A program made the translations under genes and the position numbers. Positions 1 to 7,675 of a stretch of DNA of 29,057 nt are shown piece after piece. The DNA lies in assembly GCA_038229875.1 (NCBI GenBank), contig JBBROA010000045.1, positions 1 through 29,057 on the forward strand. Direction: 5' to 3'. Origin of the DNA: JALYUA01 sp038229875. Its GTDB lineage: Bacteria; Acidobacteriota; Thermoanaerobaculia; UBA5066; Gp7-AA6. Within the stretch, counting starts at the first letter, position 1. Every line of letters begins with the position of its first letter. Under the pieces are notes generated by a model, which worked only from the letters and a program-made list of their open reading frames with translations, ran no database searches and was not told the DNA's origin.

Positions 1-124
1 TCGCTGCCGGCTTCCACCAACAGCTTCCCACCGCTGCGCCCGGGTGAACAACCTCTTGAGCCTTTACATCTAGGAGTCTGCCGGCGGGAACGGCATCTTT
101 CGAACTTCTTTAGAAAGCGGTTGC

Positions 125-130
125 TAGGCT
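125..130 (+). promoter_or_regulatory. -10 box of the permease gene, probably leaderless
   Basis: TAGGCT lies 7 nt before the GTG at 138 and no Shine-Dalgarno sequence precedes that GTG. A start site about 7 nt after the -10 box would place the mRNA 5' end on or next to the start codon. The -35 is not convincing. The same arrangement is seen before the genes starting at 6264, 19481 and 21444. Confidence 0.45.
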
Positions 131-137
131 CCCGCCC

Positions 138-2231
138 GTGAAGAAGGGGGACTCGACCGGTCAGCGGGCGCCGGCCCCCAACGGGGCGCCTGCCGGGCCC
201 GTGGACGACCGGCGCGGGCCACCCGCTCGGCCCGAATCGCTCGGCCGAAGGCTTCGGAACCTGATCGTGGGCAAGCCGCGCGATCCCATGGACCCTCAGG
301 TGTTCCATCAAGTGTCGCTCGTCGCGTTCCTGGCCTGGGTGGGGCTCGGGGCGGACGGGCTCTCCTCGTCCGCCTACGGCCCGGAGGAGGCGTTCAAGGC
401 GCTCGGCCAGCACATGTACCTCGCCGTTTTTCTGTGCGTGATGATGGCCGGGACCGTCTTCATCATTTCCTTCGCCTACAGCCTCTTAATCGAGCACTTT
501 CCGGGAGGCGGCGGGGGATACCTCGTTGCCACGAAGCTTCTCGGGTCCCGCTTCGGGGTCGTGTCCGGGTGCGCACTGATCGTCGACTATGTCCTGACCA
601 TCACGGTCTCGGTGGCGACCGGATGCGACGCCATCTTCAGCTTCCTGCCTCCCTCATGGGCGCATTCGAAGCTCGTCACCGAGGTCATGGTGCTTCTTCT
701 GCTGGTCGTCTTGAATCTTCGCGGCGTGAAGGAATCGGTCAAGTTCCTGTTGCCCATCTTTCTCGTCTTCGTCGCCACCCATGTCGTCCTGATCTCCTAT
801 GGCCTGATCGACCATTTTTCGGCGCTTCCTGGCGTTCTGCACGGAGCGGTGCGAGAGGCGCGGACGACCTCTTCCGCCCTCGGCCTTCTCCCGACTCTCT
901 TCATCCTCCTGCGTGCCTACTCTCTCGGCGGCGGGACGTACACCGGGATCGAGGCCGTCTCGAACGGCGTCCAGATCCTGCGCGAGCCGCGCGTCAAGAA
1001 CGCCAAGAAGACGATGCTTTACATGGCGCTCTCGCTGGCCTTCACAGCGGGAGGGATTCTCTTCTGCTACCTGCTGATTCACGCGCACTCCGTACCGGGA
1101 AAAACCTTGAACGCCGTCCTGGCGGAGAAGCTCTTCGGGCCCTGGAAGATCGGAGCCTTCGACATCGGCGGCATTCTGGTCATCGTCACACTGGTGTCTG
1201 AAGGCGCCCTTCTCTTCGTCGCCGCTCAGACGGGATTCATCGACGGCCCGCGAATCCTCGCCAACATGGCCGTGGACTCCTGGGTTCCCCGCAGGTTTGC
1301 GCAACTCTCGGACCGGCTGGTCACCAAGAACGGAATCTTTTTGATGGGGGCGGGCGCGATCGCGGTGCTCCTCTATTCGAAGGGGAAGAGCGACCTGCTC
1401 ATCCTGATGTACTCGATCAACGTCTTTCTCACGTTCACACTGACCGAGCTCGGAATGTCCCGGTTCTGGATCACGACGCGGCGCAATCCGGAGCACCGAA
1501 ACTGGCGGCGCAACCTGGCGATCCACGGCACGGGACTGACCATGTGCCTGTCGATACTGATCGTCAGCATCGTCGAAAAGTTCACGGAGGGCGGGTGGTT
1601 GACCGTCGTCGTGACAACGGCGTTCATTCTTCTGGCCTTCGGCATCCGACGCCACTATGAACAAGTTCGGGAAGCTCTCCGCCGGCTGGATGAGACCCTC
1701 CTTCAGATACCGATCCGGCCTCACGAGCCTTCCGACGCGCCGGTGGATTCCACCCGGCCCGTCGCCGCGATCCTCGTCAACGGGTTCAGCGGCCTCGGCG
1801 TCCATACCTTCCTCACGATCCAGAAACTGTTTCCGGGACAGTTCAAGGACTACCTCTTTCTTTCCGTTGGTGTCATCGACTCGGCGACCTTCAAAGGCGC
1901 CGACGAAGTCGAGGCGTTACAAGAAGAGACGCGGACGGATCTCCAAAAATACGTCGACTTTGCGCGGCGCTTCGGGTTCCGCGGGGAGGCGCGGGAGGCC
2001 ATCGCCACCGAGGTTGTCGAGACTCTCCTCGATCTTTCTCATCAGGTGCGCGCGGATTACCCGCGGTCGGTCTTTTTCGTGGGAGCGCTCGCGTTCGAAA
2101 AGGACAGCATTGTCCACCGGATCCTCCACAACGAGACGGCGCTCGCGATTCAACGCAGGCTGCAGTTTGCAGGCCTCGAAACGGTCGTCCTGCCTGTCAG
2201 GGTTCGGCAGACCATTGGAAGTGCGGCCTGA
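138..2231 (+). CDS. APC-superfamily permease, KimA-like (potassium or amino acid importer)
   Basis: A 697-aa polytopic inner-membrane transporter. A hydrophilic N-terminus of about 50 residues precedes roughly 12 hydrophobic segments. Residues 71-84 (GADGLSSSAYGPEE) and 121-136 (FPGGGGGYLVATKLLG) match the unwound-helix substrate region of APC-family permeases, and the first is close to the motif of KimA/YdaO potassium importers. After about residue 500 the protein becomes hydrophilic, forming a cytosolic C-terminal domain of nearly 200 residues, as in KimA-type proteins. The start is GTG with a TAGGCT -10 box 7 nt upstream and no ribosome-binding site. The stop overlaps the next ATG by one base (TGATG). 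The potassium role is inferred from family resemblance; amino acid transport is the alternative. Confidence 0.85.
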   Translation: MKKGDSTGQRAPAPNGAPAGPVDDRRGPPARPESLGRRLRNLIVGKPRDPMDPQVFHQVSLVAFLAWVGLGADGLSSSAYGPEEAFKALGQHMYLAVFLCVMMAGTVFIISFAYSLLIEHFPGGGGGYLVATKLLGSRFGVVSGCALIVDYVLTITVSVATGCDAIFSFLPPSWAHSKLVTEVMVLLLLVVLNLRGVKESVKFLLPIFLVFVATHVVLISYGLIDHFSALPGVLHGAVREARTTSSALGLLPTLFILLRAYSLGGGTYTGIEAVSNGVQILREPRVKNAKKTMLYMALSLAFTAGGILFCYLLIHAHSVPGKTLNAVLAEKLFGPWKIGAFDIGGILVIVTLVSEGALLFVAAQTGFIDGPRILANMAVDSWVPRRFAQLSDRLVTKNGIFLMGAGAIAVLLYSKGKSDLLILMYSINVFLTFTLTELGMSRFWITTRRNPEHRNWRRNLAIHGTGLTMCLSILIVSIVEKFTEGGWLTVVVTTAFILLAFGIRRHYEQVREALRRLDETLLQIPIRPHEPSDAPVDSTRPVAAILVNGFSGLGVHTFLTIQKLFPGQFKDYLFLSVGVIDSATFKGADEVEALQEETRTDLQKYVDFARRFGFRGEAREAIATEVVETLLDLSHQVRADYPRSVFFVGALAFEKDSIVHRILHNETALAIQRRLQFAGLETVVLPVRVRQTIGSAA

Positions 2232-2545
2232 TGCGCCTGCTGAGCGGGAAGGGATCGGGGGCCAGAGTGTCCGCCGCCGTTCTGGGCCTCGTCGGCGTGC
2301 CGGTTCTCCTGGCCGTTGCGGAAGGCCTTCGTGCGGGCGGTCTTCGCTCACTTCTATTCGTAGCCGCGGCCGCAGCGGCGCTGAGCGCGGTCGCATTGCT
2401 CGCCGAATCACTCGACGTGAACGTCACAACCCCGCACGACCTCCCGGCAAGGGGGCGGGATACCCGCTCCGCCGAGGATCGGGACGCTTGGCGCAGACAT
2501 TCTTCGGAGCCAAACGCCGAAAAGGATGTTCCTCGGCGAAATTAA
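2231..2545 (+). CDS. small membrane protein of unknown function
   Basis: A 104-aa protein whose ATG overlaps the permease stop by one base, so it is probably translationally coupled to it. Residues 12-30 and 38-58 form two hydrophobic, alanine- and leucine-rich segments that are likely transmembrane helices. The last 40 residues are charged and presumably cytosolic. No family is recognised. The position suggests an accessory to the transporter, but this rests on coupling only. The acidic/basic tail past about residue 65 is low in complexity. Nothing notable is seen in the 95 bp between this stop and the convergent lipoprotein gene. Confidence 0.55.
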   Translation: MRLLSGKGSGARVSAAVLGLVGVPVLLAVAEGLRAGGLRSLLFVAAAAAALSAVALLAESLDVNVTTPHDLPARGRDTRSAEDRDAWRRHSSEPNAEKDVPRRN

Positions 2546-2640
2546 TTCCGGAAAGGTCGGAAATCGCAATGCCGCCGGCCCTCGCCGTGAATAACGGCCA
2601 CTCCCAGCAGGGACTCGCGGGAAGACGGCGCCGGACGTGC

Positions 2641-3264
2641 CTACTGACCGAACGCCCTTCCCCCGCCCGCGGAGCCCCACAGCGAGACCTCGAGCGAGCC
2701 ATTCGCATCGGCGTCGATCTCGATCAGCGTCGTCGTTCCGCCCCTGGCCGCGATCGGTTCCTGGAAACGGCCGATTTCGCGTCCGATCACGCCCCGACGG
2801 GCGTCTTTTGCGACGATTTCGAACCACGCGTCGTTCGCGGAAAAGGCGGCGTCGCAGGAATTGCTCACGGTCACCGTGACCTGGACGCGCGTCGCGCCGA
2901 GTGACCCGGTATTGCGGGGAGCGGCCCGGAACGAGAGGCAGCGTTCCATCTGCTCGTGAAGCGAACGGGGCCGAGGCTCCTTCTCGCGGTCGAGGTGGGG
3001 AAGGGCATCCGCCGGCGCCGGCGAAGCCGATCCGCCCGCCGGTCCGATCGGAAACGTCTGCTCCGAGGAGTAGGTGAGTGAGTCCGGAACCGGGGTCAGG
3101 ATGGCGGGAACCACCTCGCTCGACGGGAGAGCCGTCGTCGGGAGGACGACCTGAATGATTTTTGTTGTTTCAGGCGCCGCCGGCCGGTTCGCGTCCGGCG
3201 GAGAAGAGCGCGAGCACGCGGCAACCAGGCACGTGGCGCACGCGGCGATCAATCGGAGCTTCAT
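2641..3264 (-). CDS. lipoprotein of unknown function
   Basis: Start chosen at the ATG at 3264, which has a GAGAGG ribosome-binding site and opens a clean lipoprotein signal: MKLRL, a hydrophobic stretch, then LVAAC with the lipidated cysteine at residue 17. The mature protein (207 aa in all) has a proline- and serine-rich linker, then a C-terminal domain of about 110 residues. That domain includes an alternating VQVTVTVSN strand and two cysteines, and resembles a small beta-sandwich such as FxLYD-type domains; this likeness is weak. It lies just downstream of the TonB receptor gene on the same strand, so it may belong to the same outer-membrane uptake system. Confidence 0.7.
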   Translation of the reverse strand: MKLRLIAACATCLVAACSRSSPPDANRPAAPETTKIIQVVLPTTALPSSEVVPAILTPVPDSLTYSSEQTFPIGPAGGSASPAPADALPHLDREKEPRPRSLHEQMERCLSFRAAPRNTGSLGATRVQVTVTVSNSCDAAFSANDAWFEIVAKDARRGVIGREIGRFQEPIAARGGTTTLIEIDADANGSLEVSLWGSAGGGRAFGQ

Positions 3265-3340
3265 GGGCCCTCTCGAAGTCTCGTGAGCATAGCGTCGCAC
3301 GGCGTTTTCATCAGCTCGACTTCTGTCTTGGAATCCATTT

Positions 3341-3361
3341 GCGGAGGGATCGGACCTCCGC
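3341..3361 (-). terminator. hairpin just after the TonB receptor gene
   Basis: GCGGAGG and CCTCCGC form a 7-bp stem around a 7-nt loop directly after the receptor stop on the minus strand. No run of T follows, so it is an imperfect intrinsic terminator. It may reduce read-through into the lipoprotein gene. Confidence 0.35.
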
Positions 3362-3367
3362 CCTGAA

Positions 3368-5809
3368 TCAGAACGTGTAACGCAAACGGCCCGCGACCGT
3401 TCGCGGCGGAATCACGTGGGTGCCTCCGAACGTCGACAGGATGTTGTAGAGACCCCTTTTGTCGAGGGCGTTCAAGAGGTCCACCTGAAGCGAGAATGGG
3501 AGACCAAACCGGTTCAGATCGGATCCCATCGAAACGTTCCAGACCGTTCGCGGGGCGATCCGGTTGGGATCGAGGTCGCCCCCGGTGTGCTCGCGGACGT
3601 ACGGGACGGCGAAGGCATTGTCCGGATCCGCAAGCAGCGTGGCTGTGTCGGCGCCGGTCACCAGGCCCGAGTCGTATCGCCCGGTCAAGGCCGCCCAGAC
3701 GCCTGACTTCCCGAAATCGCACGTGAGGCCACCCTGGACCTGGAGGTTTTCGTCGTGGTCTATAAGGAAGGGACCTCCGGAGATCGCCTCGAGCGCTCCC
3801 GGATCGAGAAAGAGTCCCCCGACGAACGGCGGGACGTACACCGCCCGTACGTGGCCGACAGAGAGGTATCCGCGCACCCCTTTGGCCGGCGCCATGTCGA
3901 GACGCACGTTCCAGCCGTGGAGCTTTCCCGAACCGAATGCGAGCGGGAACACGATTCCGGTGTTCTGGAACTGCGCCTGGTCTCCCGCATTCTTCGAATC
4001 CCGCCGCCAGAAATCGACGTCCAGCCGAAACACCGACCCCAGTGACTGCTGCAGTCCAACGTCATAGGCGTCCTGTTTTTCGGAAGGAACGAGCAGCACG
4101 CCGCCTCCGAGCTCCCGCGACGACTGGACTTCGGGCGGCACGAGGGCGTTCGCGGCCACCGACGATGAGAAGAGGATGTTCTCGTATTCCGGAGTCTGGA
4201 AGATGCGGTTGTACGAGGCTCTGAGCACCGTCTTCGTCGCGGGCACGTAATACGCGAGCCCGACCCTCGGCTGGACCTGGGACTCAGATTTGGGAAAGCT
4301 GTTGTGATCGTAGCGGAGCCCGATCTGCGCGGTGAGATCTCCGAGGCGCAGGGTGTCTTCGGCGAAACCGCCGAGGTAAGTCACCGTCTTTGACTGCTGG
4401 AACCGGAAAAGCGAGCCGCCGCGCGTCAGGTCGTAGGGCGCGAGGCTCGGATTGAAGCTGTCCGAATCCGGATCGTTCAGAGCGGGGTCGGTGATTCCGA
4501 ACGAGAACCGCTCGCTGATCGGGTAGTTTTTGTAGATCGCGCCCACCTTGAAACTGTTCGCGGTGCCGAGCTGAAAAGACAGCGTGGGTTGAACTCCATA
4601 GTTGTCGAGAGAACGTTTCGAGTCGGCGACGATCGAGGGATCATTCGGCGAGCCCCGGTATGTGAAGCGATTGTTGCGGGCGAAGAACGTGGTGTCGAGG
4701 ACGGTCGTCGGGCCTAAGACCGCCTGCCAGCCGGCATTAGCGTTCCAGTCGTTCGTCTGGACGTTGTTGTCCGCGCCGGCCGCGTCCGAGGAAAGCGTGT
4801 TCGGAACGTCGCGTTGCGTCCGACCGACCAGCCCGGACACGCGGAAGGCGTTGGAGGAATTCCCGTTGGCGAAGTCGATACGCAGGAACGCGCGCTCGGA
4901 ATCTCCGTGGTTGTGAAGGTTGTCAAAATTGACCGGGTCCAAGAAGCGGTCCGATTTTGCGGCATCGATCGAGGCGTAGTAGCCCGCGCGGGAGGTGCCG
5001 CCGCCCGCCGAGAGCCCCACGTCGTACGTTTTGAAGCTGGCTCCTCCGGCTCGGACGTCGCCCCGGGTCGGGCCCGATCCGAGCCCCGATTTCGTAGTCA
5101 GGGCGATCACCGCGGCTATCTTTTCCCCGTATTCCGCCGGCACGTTTCCGTAAATGACTTCGGTCGACTGAAGGATTCCCGGATCGATGGAGTTCGAGAA
5201 AGTGATTCCGATCTGGTCGGAGATGGGCTGCCCGTCGATGACGTAGCTCTGCTGGCTGTGCGCTCCCTGGAAGTGGTACCGGCCGTTCTCGTCCGCGGAG
5301 AAGCCGGGCGCCTGGATGATCAGGGCCTCCATTCCGCGGGACGGAATCGCCGCAGGAGCTCTCGCAATGGACGATTTGTCGATATCCACGTGAGACTGCG
5401 ACGAGTCCGTCTCCAGCGTCGCGGCCGCCGGTTCCGCCTGCACCCTCACGCTCTCGTTGACCCCTTCCAGCGCGAGAGCGACGTTGATCTCCTGCGCGGC
5501 CGGAGATCGGACATCAAGCCGGATGTGCCGCGCCTGGAATCCCTGCACCTCGACGTGGAGCTCGTACGGATTGAATGGAACATTGAAGAAACCGAAGCGG
5601 CCGTCGGCGTCCGTGCGGGTCTCCGCATGGAAGCCGCTGATCTCGTTACGGAGAACGAGAGGAACGCCGCCGAGACCCTTGCCGTCGGGTCCCGCGACGG
5701 TCCCGCGCACGGCGCCGGCAGAGACGGCGGCGGTGGCCGCCGTCGTTGACAGAAGAGCCACGAGCAGAATCGAGGCAGAAAGCAGAAGCCGGACATGGAG
5801 CTTCGCCAT
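3368..5809 (-). CDS. TonB-dependent outer-membrane receptor with carboxypeptidase-regulatory-like domain
   Basis: An 813-aa outer-membrane protein. Order seen: a signal peptide (residues 1-28, ending in an AATAAVSA-like stretch); a carboxypeptidase-regulatory-like beta-sandwich at about 32-110 (GTVAGPDGKGLGGVPLVLRN, then GRFGFFNVP); a plug domain at about 130-250 (QSYVIDGQPISDQIG, then a PAEYGEKIAAVIALTTKSG end); and a long beta-barrel finishing in RLRYTF, whose terminal phenylalanine is the usual BAM recognition signal. The ATG has an AGGAGA ribosome-binding site at 6-nt spacing. Such receptors import oligosaccharides, siderophores or other large ligands with TonB/ExbBD; the ligand cannot be told from sequence. 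This architecture is common in Acidobacteriota and Bacteroidota. Confidence 0.93.
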   Translation of the reverse strand: MAKLHVRLLLSASILLVALLSTTAATAAVSAGAVRGTVAGPDGKGLGGVPLVLRNEISGFHAETRTDADGRFGFFNVPFNPYELHVEVQGFQARHIRLDVRSPAAQEINVALALEGVNESVRVQAEPAAATLETDSSQSHVDIDKSSIARAPAAIPSRGMEALIIQAPGFSADENGRYHFQGAHSQQSYVIDGQPISDQIGITFSNSIDPGILQSTEVIYGNVPAEYGEKIAAVIALTTKSGLGSGPTRGDVRAGGASFKTYDVGLSAGGGTSRAGYYASIDAAKSDRFLDPVNFDNLHNHGDSERAFLRIDFANGNSSNAFRVSGLVGRTQRDVPNTLSSDAAGADNNVQTNDWNANAGWQAVLGPTTVLDTTFFARNNRFTYRGSPNDPSIVADSKRSLDNYGVQPTLSFQLGTANSFKVGAIYKNYPISERFSFGITDPALNDPDSDSFNPSLAPYDLTRGGSLFRFQQSKTVTYLGGFAEDTLRLGDLTAQIGLRYDHNSFPKSESQVQPRVGLAYYVPATKTVLRASYNRIFQTPEYENILFSSSVAANALVPPEVQSSRELGGGVLLVPSEKQDAYDVGLQQSLGSVFRLDVDFWRRDSKNAGDQAQFQNTGIVFPLAFGSGKLHGWNVRLDMAPAKGVRGYLSVGHVRAVYVPPFVGGLFLDPGALEAISGGPFLIDHDENLQVQGGLTCDFGKSGVWAALTGRYDSGLVTGADTATLLADPDNAFAVPYVREHTGGDLDPNRIAPRTVWNVSMGSDLNRFGLPFSLQVDLLNALDKRGLYNILSTFGGTHVIPPRTVAGRLRYTF

Positions 5810-5886
5810 GAAAGTCTCTCCTCATGATCAGTCGTTGACCGGCGGGGTCCGCCAGCGCCTCGAGATGAGGCGTTTGAAACGGCCGA

Positions 5887-6264
5887 CTAAAGAAGAGAGG
5901 GCGGGGCGCGGCAGGAATCGGGAAGTCGCGAAACCGAGACGAGAGCGAACGAGGCCGATGCGACGAGCTCGCGCCGCGCCTCCAGAGCGATCCCGGGCTC
6001 CCGGAGACGCGCGAGCGCGCCGCCGCGCTGCGCATGGCACGCGGCGCAGGGCTCTTCGCCGACCCGAACGACCCGGTCCCAGTGCAGCGGCGCGGAGGCG
6101 CCGTCCTGGTGGGTGGTCAGGTATCGTTCGGAGGACCCCTGCGACGCAGGAGCCTCGAGCAGCTCCGAAAGGAGCGAGTGGTTGTGCTGGCTCCCCGCGC
6201 CGGCGAGCAGGGTCGCCATCAGCGCCCAGCCGATCAACCCCTTAAGACGCCAGACGCGGTTCAC
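5887..6264 (-). CDS. small periplasmic c-type cytochrome-like protein (single CxxCH)
   Basis: A 125-aa protein. A short basic N-terminus and the hydrophobic stretch LIGWALMATLLAGAG (residues 10-24) form a signal peptide or anchor. CAACH at about residue 73 is a covalent haem c attachment motif, inside VGEEPCAACHAQRGGA. No clear distal methionine ligand follows, so it may be a fragment-like or unusual cytochrome. The start is GTG at 6264 with no ribosome-binding site. It has a very good sigma70 promoter ending 6 nt upstream, so the transcript is probably leaderless. It lies upstream of the TonB receptor on the same strand but has its own promoter. Confidence 0.65.
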   Translation of the reverse strand: MNRVWRLKGLIGWALMATLLAGAGSQHNHSLLSELLEAPASQGSSERYLTTHQDGASAPLHWDRVVRVGEEPCAACHAQRGGALARLREPGIALEARRELVASASFALVSVSRLPDSCRAPPSLL

Positions 6265-6270
6265 AGAGAC

Positions 6271-6299
6271 AGCCTAGGCCCCGACGGCCACGGCGTCAA
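6271..6299 (-). promoter_or_regulatory. sigma70-type promoter of the cytochrome-like gene
   Basis: On the minus strand, TTGACG (6299-6294), exactly 17 bp, then TAGGCT (6276-6271), then 6 nt, then the GTG start codon. This is the best -35/-10 pair in the window and fixes the GTG at 6264 as a leaderless start. Confidence 0.7.
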
Positions 6300-6340
6300 C
6301 AAGTCGTCGCTTTCCGCGAAGACGATCAGGGACGCTCTCT

Positions 6341-6401
6341 TTGATTCGTCAGGGTCTGCGACAACGATCTGCGCTCCCGCGAAAGTGGCGGAACAGGTAG
6401 A
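6341..6401 (+). pseudogene. decayed partial copy of tRNA-Leu with its promoter
   Basis: This 61-nt stretch aligns with 7226-7286, the promoter and 5' part of the intact tRNA-Leu. The -35 TTGATT is kept, the -10 TACGAT has become AACGAT, and the stretch from CTCCCGCGAAAGTGGCGGAA to GGTAGA (acceptor 5' strand and D-arm) is almost unchanged. After GGTAGA the similarity stops: there is no foldable anticodon arm and no CTTTCGC acceptor partner. It is therefore a truncated, probably silent tRNA relic about 885 bp from the real gene. Confidence 0.7.
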
Positions 6402-6491
6402 AGTAGAGACGCGGGGGCTCCAAGAATCAGCGACAGATACCCGAACGCAAACGACGACCGCAGGATTCCCGCAGAAGCTGGTACACCGCGA

Positions 6492-6525
6492 AGACGGGTC
6501 CGGGTCAGGTCGAACCCGCCCGTCT
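6492..6525. repeat. inverted repeat downstream of the 6559-7101 gene
   Basis: AGACGGG (6492-6498) pairs with CCCGTCT (6519-6525), and GGGT with ACCC inside them. It lies 34 bp past the stop of the minus-strand gene and has no T-run. It could be a weak terminator. Its inner part (GGTCGAACC) also resembles a T-arm, in keeping with tRNA debris nearby. Confidence 0.35.
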
Positions 6526-6558
6526 CCACGGGGGAGGGCATCTCCGTTCTCGCGATCC

Positions 6559-7101
6559 CTACTTCACCTCGACGCTGACCCCTTTCTTCGCGCCGGCGAG
6601 TTCAAGCCGTACACGCCCTCCGATCTCGCGAGCGCGCAAGTCAACCGAGCTCGTTCCGGCCAGCCTGGCTCCTCCGAACATGCAGCGCGCCGCAACCCAG
6701 GGCATCTGCATCGCGAACCGGGCACTCTCCTTGCTGATCGCCTCAAAGGTGAAGTCGTCCCCATTCCGGGATCCGATGAAGGTTCCGCCGTCATCGCCCT
6801 TCCCGGCGTAACGGGCCCGGCGCCCGTCTCGAGTCAACGCCTCGACCATCCTGACCCCTTCATCGTCACCGGGGCGGTTTGGTTGGCATTGGAAGCTCAT
6901 CGTCCCGCCGGTTGCCGCGAGCCACTGCCACGGAATAGAGATCGCTAGAGTCGAAGGCTCCTGCCTCGAAGGCTCCTGCCTCAAATCGGCCGCCGCTTCG
7001 GATCCCTGGCGGGTCTGGGCGAAACCAGAGTGTGAAGCGCTCGTGAGAGCCGCCGCGGCGAGCAGTCCCACCACGGAGCGAGGTGCACGAATACTGAACA
7101 T
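6559..7101 (-). CDS. secreted protein of unknown function
   Basis: A 180-aa protein. The ATG at 7101 is chosen because GGGAGGAA precedes it at 7-nt spacing; it opens a signal peptide (MFSIRAPRS, a hydrophobic core VVGLLAAAALTSA, cleavage near GFAQ at about residue 29). The mature part has the pattern IPWQWLAATGGTMSF, a cysteine in FQCQPN, and a second cysteine in AARCMFGG, which could form one disulfide. No family is recognised. The gene lies between the tRNA-Leu relic and the intact tRNA-Leu, so the duplication or recombination that made the relic also flanks this gene. Confidence 0.6.
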   Translation of the reverse strand: MFSIRAPRSVVGLLAAAALTSASHSGFAQTRQGSEAAADLRQEPSRQEPSTLAISIPWQWLAATGGTMSFQCQPNRPGDDEGVRMVEALTRDGRRARYAGKGDDGGTFIGSRNGDDFTFEAISKESARFAMQMPWVAARCMFGGARLAGTSSVDLRAREIGGRVRLELAGAKKGVSVEVK

Positions 7102-7225
7102 GGAAGTTCCTCCCCAGAGCAATACGACGAGGGCTTTCCCAATGTTCCGTCGAGGAATCCGTCACGGACTCCGTTTGAGCGGGACGCCACCGCGAGATGA
7201 GAGTCTCGATGTCCGCGCTGAGCCA

Positions 7226-7254
7226 TTGATTCCAGAGGGGCTTGCGGCTACGAT
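7226..7254 (+). promoter_or_regulatory. tRNA-Leu promoter
   Basis: TTGATT (7226-7231), 17 bp, TACGAT (7249-7254), with the mature tRNA starting 9 nt later at 7264. Confidence 0.55.
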
Positions 7255-7263
7255 CTCCCTCCC

Positions 7264-7348
7264 GCGAAAGTGGCGGAACTGGTAGACGCGCAGGTTTCAG
7301 GAACCTGTGGAGCAATCCGTGGGGGTTCGAGTCCCCCCTTTCGCACCA
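7264..7348 (+). tRNA. tRNA-Leu(CAG), integration site of element 1
   Basis: The acceptor stem is GCGAAAG with CTTTCGC, followed by A and an encoded CCA. The D-arm is GCGGAACTGGTAGACGC. The anticodon stem CAGGT/ACCTG holds loop TTCAGGA, giving anticodon CAG. There is a long class II variable arm, and the T-arm is GGGGG TTCGAGT CCCCC. The length of 85 nt is normal for tRNA-Leu. The 3' part from 7323 onward is repeated at 14843-14869, so the gene was rebuilt by the integrated element. Confidence 0.95.
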
Positions 7349-7349
7349 A
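7323..7349 (+). repeat. attL core of element 1
   Basis: A 27-bp perfect match to 14843-14869. It begins GGGTTCGAGTCC, ends TTTCGCACCAA, and covers the T-arm to CCA of the tRNA-Leu. This is the classic crossover site of tyrosine integrases that use tRNA genes. Confidence 0.92.
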
Positions 7350-7675
7350 CCACCTGACAACGTTCTGCAGGAATCTGCAGGAATTCTGAGGAAAACGAGC
7401 CCGGCGAGACCCGAGTCTGCAAAGGGTTTTGCCGGGTTCGTCCTATCTGATGCGCACAATCCGCGCACACTGAAAAATCTTTTTGTCGGGGAGATTTTTT
7501 TTCTCGTCTTCTCGATGTTTGTGCTAACGTGAAATCACCAGGGGCGCCAGGTGCGCATGACCTTGGAGGAATCTTGATGGTTCCTCGAGTTTGTGTTCGT
7601 GCGGTACGGTCGCCCTGGTGCAACACGTCATTGTGAGGTGAAGGCTCCCGGGCGAGAACTAAGGAGTTCGCGCCA
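7349..7675. other. left attachment arm and leader region of element 1
   Basis: No convincing gene of normal size lies here. The region holds a tandem 10-bp repeat CTGCAGGAAT (7365-7374, 7375-7384), the 18-bp candidate arm site at 7452-7469, and an AT-rich stretch with a run of T (about 7495-7502). It also holds a mini-ORF of 19 codons at 7574 (ATGGTTCCTCGA...) preceded by GGAGG. CACCAGGGGCG (7536-7546) can pair with CGCCCTGGTG (7611-7620) with one bulge, enclosing the mini-ORF start. This could be a leader-peptide or attenuation region for the operon that begins at 7676; that function is a guess. Confidence 0.45.
7452..7469 (+). repeat. candidate integrase arm-type site, left arm
   Basis: GCGCACAATCCGCGCACA is identical to 14777-14794 near the other end of the element and in the same orientation. 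Each copy contains GCGCACA twice, 11 bp apart, which would suit two arm-binding domains. Both copies are followed by CTGAAAA within 10 bp. Confidence 0.5.

Noticed and set aside
654..1805. Long open frame on the minus strand opposite the permease
   Set aside because: It mirrors the GC-rich codon pattern of the permease, has a highly charged low-complexity translation and no ribosome-binding site.
6379..6455. A second functional tRNA-Leu
   Set aside because: After the D-arm the sequence cannot form an anticodon stem, and no CTTTCGC acceptor partner or CCA follows at the right distance.
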